From Bin87 sp965262485 (GTDB lineage: Bacteria > Chloroflexota > Dehalococcoidia > Lucifugimonadales > UBA3495), in the NCBI GenBank assembly GCA_965262485.1, contig OZ253540.1:3286001-3350000 (forward strand): a DNA stretch of 64,000 nt, read 5' to 3'. Each line of letters begins with the position of its first letter. Within the stretch, counting starts at the first letter, position 1. The notes beneath the pieces are model-generated. The model had not been told where the DNA came from, did no database searches, and was given only the letters and a program-made list of their open reading frames with translations. Position numbers and translations under genes: made by a program. Below, piece after piece: positions 60,419 through 64,000 of this stretch.

Positions 60419-60961
60419 ATGGTATCTGAACCAATCCCGCCGTTCCCGGCTCCGGCCTCCGGTCTGCCCGCCAGCGCCGAATCCCTGATGCTGCAGCACG
60501 AGGTGGAACAACTGCTCTACCAGGAAGCCCGCATCCTCGACGACTGGAATCTGGACGCCTGGCTGACGCTTTACACCCCCGACGCCCGCTATATTGTGCC
60601 CACCACCGACCTGCCCGACGGCAATCCGGAAACCGACCTGGTGTTCATTGACGACGATTACAGCCGCATGGCGGGTCGCATAACCCGTCTGAAAAGTCGC
60701 CATGCTCACCGGGAATACCCCTGGTCCCGCACGCGCCGCTTCATCGCCAACGTGATGGTCACCGGCGTGGACGGCGACGAAGTTTCCGCCACGGCATCGG
60801 TGGCAGTCTGGCGATTCCGCGCCGGGGAGTCGGCGCCCTACGTGGGCCGGTATGACGTCCGGATGCGCCGCGTCGATGGCCTCCTGCGCCTGTGTTACAA
60901 GCGGGCCGTCCTGGACCACGAATCTCTGTCCGACCACGGCGCGCTCAGCATCATTCTCTAG
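60419..60961 (+). CDS. Ring-hydroxylating dioxygenase, beta subunit
   Basis: 180 residues of the SnoaL/NTF2-like beta-subunit family: EQLLYQEARILDDWNLDAWLTLYTPDARYIVP (about residues 30-61), SRMAGRITRLKSRHAHREYPWSRTRRFI (positions about 81-108) and VGRYDVRMRRVDGLLRLCYKRAVLD. Structural partner of the alpha subunit encoded 24 bases upstream, with CAGGAG as ribosome-binding site. Together they insert both O2 atoms into an aromatic ring. Confidence 0.9.
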   Translation: MVSEPIPPFPAPASGLPASAESLMLQHEVEQLLYQEARILDDWNLDAWLTLYTPDARYIVPTTDLPDGNPETDLVFIDDDYSRMAGRITRLKSRHAHREYPWSRTRRFIANVMVTGVDGDEVSATASVAVWRFRAGESAPYVGRYDVRMRRVDGLLRLCYKRAVLDHESLSDHGALSIIL

Positions 60962-61107
60962 GGTGTGTCATCAAATACCCGCCATTCCCGCTACTCGTCA
61001 TTCCCGCGAAAGCGGGAATCCAGGAACTTTTGCCAGCAGGAAACGCTCTCGATCCTCGGCTCCCACTTTCGCGGGAATGACGGTATCTGTCAACACACCA
61101 TAGGGTT
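60962..61107. repeat. Family B repeat element, degraded left end
   Basis: GGGTGTGTCATCA left end against TGTCAACACACCATAG right end (outer GGTGTG/CACACC pair), with CCCGCGAAAGCGGG inside. It begins at the stop of the beta-subunit gene. Confidence 0.75.
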
Positions 61108-61233
61108 GACCCACGTGATTTCCCCCCGGAAAATACAGCGCAAACCATTGCCGGCCGAGGCAATATCCCACCGCCGGCCGCCCCGTTTCCGTGGTATCAT
61201 CAGCGCCACACCAAGCACACAGGAAATTTGACC

Positions 61234-61695
61234 ATGACTTCTTCCAACGCCATCCTCGATGCCACGCAACGCGACCTTCTCATCGCAGCGCTAAACCGCA
61301 TCGTCCCATCGGACGGCGAGATGCCTGCCGCCGGCGACCTGGGCGTAGGCGCTTTCGTAGAGGATGTGGTTGCCGACAGCAGCCAGCGTCGCCGCCTGTT
61401 TCTGGATGGTCTGGTCCGGATCGAGTTGGCCGCCCAGGAGCACGGCGGTTCTTTTGCAGCTTTGTCCCAGCAGTCTCAGGACGCCACGCTGCAGGTCATA
61501 GAGTCATCGGCCCCTGAGTTTTTCCAGCTGATGGTTACGCAGACCTACCGCGGCTATTACACCAACGAAACCGTATTCGACCTGCTGAAGTACCGCGCTC
61601 CCAACCGGGCGGATTACAACCCCGAACCGTTGGACGAGTCGTTGTTGGAACCGGTGCGACAGCGCGGCCAGATGTGGACGCCAACGTCCGCCTGA
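61234..61695 (+). CDS. Gluconate 2-dehydrogenase subunit 3-family protein
   Basis: 153 residues. LIAALNRIVPSDGEMPAAGDLGVGAFVED, then YRGYYTNETVFDLLKYRAPN, match the small third subunit of membrane GMC-type dehydrogenases (gluconate 2-dehydrogenase subunit 3). Such proteins normally carry a Tat signal and sit next to a GMC oxidoreductase. Here neither a Tat signal nor a partner is visible, so it is an orphan or a cytosolic variant. The ATG at 61234 is preferred over TTG 61228. Confidence 0.75.
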   Translation: MTSSNAILDATQRDLLIAALNRIVPSDGEMPAAGDLGVGAFVEDVVADSSQRRRLFLDGLVRIELAAQEHGGSFAALSQQSQDATLQVIESSAPEFFQLMVTQTYRGYYTNETVFDLLKYRAPNRADYNPEPLDESLLEPVRQRGQMWTPTSA

Positions 61696-61707
61696 ACCGG
61701 CCACCGT

Positions 61708-62682
61708 TCACGCAGCCAGCGGCAGTTCCAACTGCGTTGCGAAGTCCATTGGACCCGCGACCCCGCGGGCCGGCCTCGCCTCCATCGCGTCTGAAAACCC
61801 CGGCAAGGTGGCCGGTTGCAATCCTTTGATGGATGGCATCCGGGGCAGCTCCCAACGCAGACGCGCGTCGTCCACCAGGTTCAGCACGGCGCTGGTGTAA
61901 TCACGGGGAGCGTGTGAGTTGCGATACAACCGGGCGTATCCGGGCGCCAGGTGCGGGTAGGCCTCCCGGATGAACGGCATGAACCACTCCCGGCTGCCCG
62001 GGCGCAGGAACAGCAGGTTGCTGGACAGGAATTGGGCCCGGTGCGCGGCCACCGCCTCCACCAACACGTTGATGCTTTGCGCCGAGTCGGACAACCCTGG
62101 CAGCAAGGGCGCGGCCATCACCCCGGCCGGTATGCCGTGCTCCACCAGGTACTGCATCGCTTCCAGCCGCGCCATCGGGTGCGGCGCTCCCGGCTCAGTT
62201 TGCCGCCAGATTGTTTCGTCGATAGTGCCCACGCTGAACACCACCTGAGTCCCGGCCACCTCGTTCAGCCGGCGCAGCAGGTCGATGTCCCGACGCACCA
62301 GCGTCCCCTTTGTTGTGATCGATGCCGGATTGCGAAACTCCACCAGAACCTCCAGCACCTGCCGGGTCAGGGCGTACTGAGACTCCGCCGGTTCGTATGG
62401 GTCGGATGCGGTTCCAATTGCGATGGCCTCGCCGGCCCACTTCGGGCGCGACAGTTCGTCTCGCAGCACGGCGGCCGCGTTGACCTTGGCGAAAATCTGC
62501 CGGTCGAAATCGGCGCCGGCGTCCATCCCCCAGTACTGATGCGTGGAACGGGCATAGCAATAACGGCAGGCGTGCCGGCAGCCCCGATAAGTGTTAATGG
62601 TCCAGTTGAAGGGGAAATCAGGAGCATTAACGTGATTGATAAGGGACTTGCATTTGATTTCGGTAACTTCGGCAGCAACCAT
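61708..62682 (-). CDS. Radical SAM protein, spore-photolyase-like (Rv2578c family)
   Basis: 324 residues. The radical SAM cluster is CRHACRYC (Cys-x3-Cys-x2-Cys, near residue 34). Before it stands WTINTYRG, after it YARSTHQYWG, then IAIGTASDPYEP and SNLLFLRPGSREWFMPF, which match the SplB-like/Rv2578c group of radical SAM enzymes of unknown substrate. The ATG at 62682 is chosen because the upstream frame lacks support. It converges with the gene at 61234 and faces the MITE at 62802. Confidence 0.88.
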   Translation of the reverse strand: MVAAEVTEIKCKSLINHVNAPDFPFNWTINTYRGCRHACRYCYARSTHQYWGMDAGADFDRQIFAKVNAAAVLRDELSRPKWAGEAIAIGTASDPYEPAESQYALTRQVLEVLVEFRNPASITTKGTLVRRDIDLLRRLNEVAGTQVVFSVGTIDETIWRQTEPGAPHPMARLEAMQYLVEHGIPAGVMAAPLLPGLSDSAQSINVLVEAVAAHRAQFLSSNLLFLRPGSREWFMPFIREAYPHLAPGYARLYRNSHAPRDYTSAVLNLVDDARLRWELPRMPSIKGLQPATLPGFSDAMEARPARGVAGPMDFATQLELPLAA

Positions 62683-62793
62683 CGGTGAGTCCTCCGTTGA
62701 ATCTCGTGGCCGAATCGCTCCGGCTGGCAAACGGATGTTCTGATTAGGTACTGTCCATATTAGACCTAATGTTCGATAACGTCAAGCCTACGC

Positions 62794-62923
62794 TATCCCT
62801 CGTAACTGTTCACGTTTGAGGGGACGAGATCGGTTTGCTATGGAAGTTCCGTGCTTGGCTGCCCTTCCACAAGAGGCCGAATAATCAGCAGATCCCCACA
62901 ACTCTGAACAGTTACTATCCCTC
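62794..62923. mobile_element. 114-bp IS66-like MITE with 8-bp target duplication
   Basis: Element 62802-62915 has terminal inverted repeats GTAACTGTTCA/TGAACAGTTAC, extendable to about 23 bp with four mismatches ending in GGGGA. It is flanked by perfect direct repeats TATCCCTC (62794-62801 and 62916-62923). GTAA ends with 8-bp duplications are the hallmark of the IS66 family. It cannot code for a transposase. The region 62683-62936 holds nothing else. Confidence 0.8.
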
Positions 62924-62936
62924 ACGCGTACCCGCT

Positions 62937-63833
62937 CTAATCTGTCGTTGACGGCCCGCAGCCCGCGGCAGCTGCTCCGGGGTCGAAGCGGATAAAATCC
63001 AACACCCCAAGTATCCAACCTTCCGTTTTAGCCGTATCAAGCGCTTCCAGAGACAACTCAGGTTGGAAGTAATGACCGAGTAAGCCGTTCCGGTCCGCGT
63101 ATGACAGCCACGTAGCAACGATGCAGGCATCGTATTGGTGATCGGACATGTCCCTCGGGCGGGATTCGAATCTCCCTTTCCAGAGCGCCGGGTACACCTC
63201 AGCGACAACCGAATCGCCTTCATCAAACTTCCAACCGTCGAAAGGCCAGAAGTGGACTTTGGCCCCCGACTTTCTCAACTTCTCGCGGATGTCCAGCAAC
63301 CACGGAAGCCCAGCATGTGTGGACGTTGCCACCTGGCCTTGCTTAATATCGAAATCAAACACCGGCTTGGCCCCAGGTGCGCGATTGTCCGTCAACCGCG
63401 TCCACTTGGGACCGCCCAAGCGGTGATCTTTTCTTCCCTCTGTGTCGCATCTTTTGCGCGTCCTCTGGTTCGCCAGTATGTCGATCACCCGTTTATGGTC
63501 TTCGTGGGTAGGCCAGTACTCCCGGAAATCGGCCAAAAAATGATCCCAAGCCCCCTCGGGCAGTTCGTACTCCTTGAAGTAGTCGATTGGGAACGAAAAC
63601 ACATGGTCGATGCCCACCAAAGTTGGTTTATCTTGTTCCTGGAGCTGTTTCACCAGCCATTCGGCAAGCTCCCTGCGGTTCCAATTCTTCACCCCCTTTG
63701 TTTGCGGAGGGACAATCTCCGCGTGGCCGTCGGCATCCGCCCAACAGACGGCTAAACCCGGTATCCTGTCCGCCGGTCTGCGTGTGCCCGAATAGTCGAT
63801 GCCGATAGTTCGGTCGAATGTTCTCTCTTTCAT
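62937..63833 (-). CDS. RNase H-fold (DUF429-like) protein
   Basis: 298 residues. Three acidic positions in the right order suggest an RNase H-like fold: IGIDYSGTRRP at the N-terminus, VGIDHVFSFP near residue 75 and MSDHQYDACIVATWLS near residue 232. This resembles DUF429-type predicted nucleases. In the middle, DILANQRTRKRCDTEGRKD and PVFDFDIKQGQ are unassigned. The C-terminal 40 residues are rich in Ala/Gly. No partner gene. Biological role unknown; nuclease activity is only a structural guess. Confidence 0.55.
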   Translation of the reverse strand: MKERTFDRTIGIDYSGTRRPADRIPGLAVCWADADGHAEIVPPQTKGVKNWNRRELAEWLVKQLQEQDKPTLVGIDHVFSFPIDYFKEYELPEGAWDHFLADFREYWPTHEDHKRVIDILANQRTRKRCDTEGRKDHRLGGPKWTRLTDNRAPGAKPVFDFDIKQGQVATSTHAGLPWLLDIREKLRKSGAKVHFWPFDGWKFDEGDSVVAEVYPALWKGRFESRPRDMSDHQYDACIVATWLSYADRNGLLGHYFQPELSLEALDTAKTEGWILGVLDFIRFDPGAAAAGCGPSTTD

Positions 63834-63882
63834 AACCCTCCTTCAAAGATCTTTCGGCCCTTTACGCGCCAGCCACGCCCGA

Positions 63883-64000
63883 TCATCCCGACGGGACTAT
63901 CCCCAGTCGCATGACCACCATGACAGCCTCCAGCCGGCTTGAAGCACCCAGCTTCACTCTTATGTTCTCAATGTGGTCCCGCACCGTCATCCGCACACCG
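63883..64000 (-). CDS. LuxR-type response regulator, C-terminal fragment
   Basis: Runs off the right edge. The last 39 residues (TVRDHIENIRVKLGASSRLE, then AVMVVMRLGIVPSG and stop) are the recognition helix and final helix of a GerE/LuxR helix-turn-helix domain. The N-terminal receiver or sensor domain lies outside the window, so the signal cannot be told. Confidence 0.75.
   Translation of the reverse strand, partial: GVRMTVRDHIENIRVKLGASSRLEAVMVVMRLGIVPSG

Noticed and set aside
1..64000. tRNA, rRNA or riboswitch genes
   Set aside because: I saw no cloverleaf with a plausible anticodon arm, no rRNA sequence and no recognisable riboswitch core, though a covariance-model scan would be needed to be sure.

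Overview
The window comes from a GC-rich bacterium. The mix of LLM-class (F420/FMN-type) flavin oxidoreductases, a Rieske ring-hydroxylating oxygenase pair, a CocE/NonD hydrolase, many Uma2-family proteins and dense REP-like repeats resembles Chloroflexota of the SAR202/Dehalococcoidia type, possibly host-associated. This placement is inferred from gene content only; there is no rRNA, tRNA gene or CRISPR array to confirm it.

Housekeeping genes form a backbone: secG, gatB, acsA, ispG, proS, an addAB recombination pair, SAM hydrolase, a 2-oxoacid dehydrogenase E1 alpha/beta operon, an acyl-CoA dehydrogenase-fold enzyme and catabolic oxidoreductases. Between them sits an unusual load of accessory modules. 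Five restriction-modification (R-M) loci lie between 13.5 and 43.3 kb: a frameshifted beta-class system (13.5-15.1 kb), an NPPW-type system (19.6-21.7), a DPPF-type system (27.0-28.8), a methylase-HNH fusion broken twice by short insertions (32.7-34.6) and a XamI-like system (40.7-43.3). Toxin-antitoxin (TA) modules or remnants are MNT/HEPN (0.06-1.0 kb), DUF433/DUF5615 (22.0-22.7), a Gp49/RelE type (37.7-38.2), a decayed BrnTA (39.6-40.0), a toxin tail (43.4) and two FitAB/VapBC-like pairs in front of proS (43.5-45.1). Six Uma2 genes are present, three of them a near-identical tandem triplication.

Region by region: 0-5 kb TA module, LLM oxidoreductase, Uma2 triplet, zinc-type dehydrogenase; 5-7 kb a D5-like winged-helix protein and two paralogous mini-genes for about 50-residue membrane proteins, each with its own promoter block and terminator; 7-12 kb a hydrolase and two paralogous proteins with a tubulin/FtsZ-like motif order; 12-23 kb LLM oxidoreductase, R-M 1, E1 operon, R-M 2, TA; 22-31 kb SAM hydrolase, secG, gatB, R-M 3, acsA; 31-46 kb Uma2 pair, broken R-M 4, MFS transporter, ispG, TA, acyl-CoA dehydrogenase, R-M 5, TA pairs, proS; 47-57 kb small conserved genes, YbaK, MaoC, addAB; 57-64 kb CocE hydrolase, Rieske dioxygenase, radical SAM, RNase H-fold protein and the tail of a LuxR-type regulator.

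The most interesting signals are: (i) the tubulin-like pair; (ii) the duplicated mini-genes whose 39-bp promoter blocks carry three GT(T/A)AC pentamers at exactly 11- and 22-bp spacing; (iii) two 56-bp inverted-repeat insertions at CTNAG targets in one methylase-HNH gene, whose removal restores a single frame; (iv) partial copies of the acyl-CoA dehydrogenase 3' end and the proS 5' end left beside TA and R-M cassettes; and (v) a 114-bp IS66-like MITE with a perfect 8-bp target duplication.
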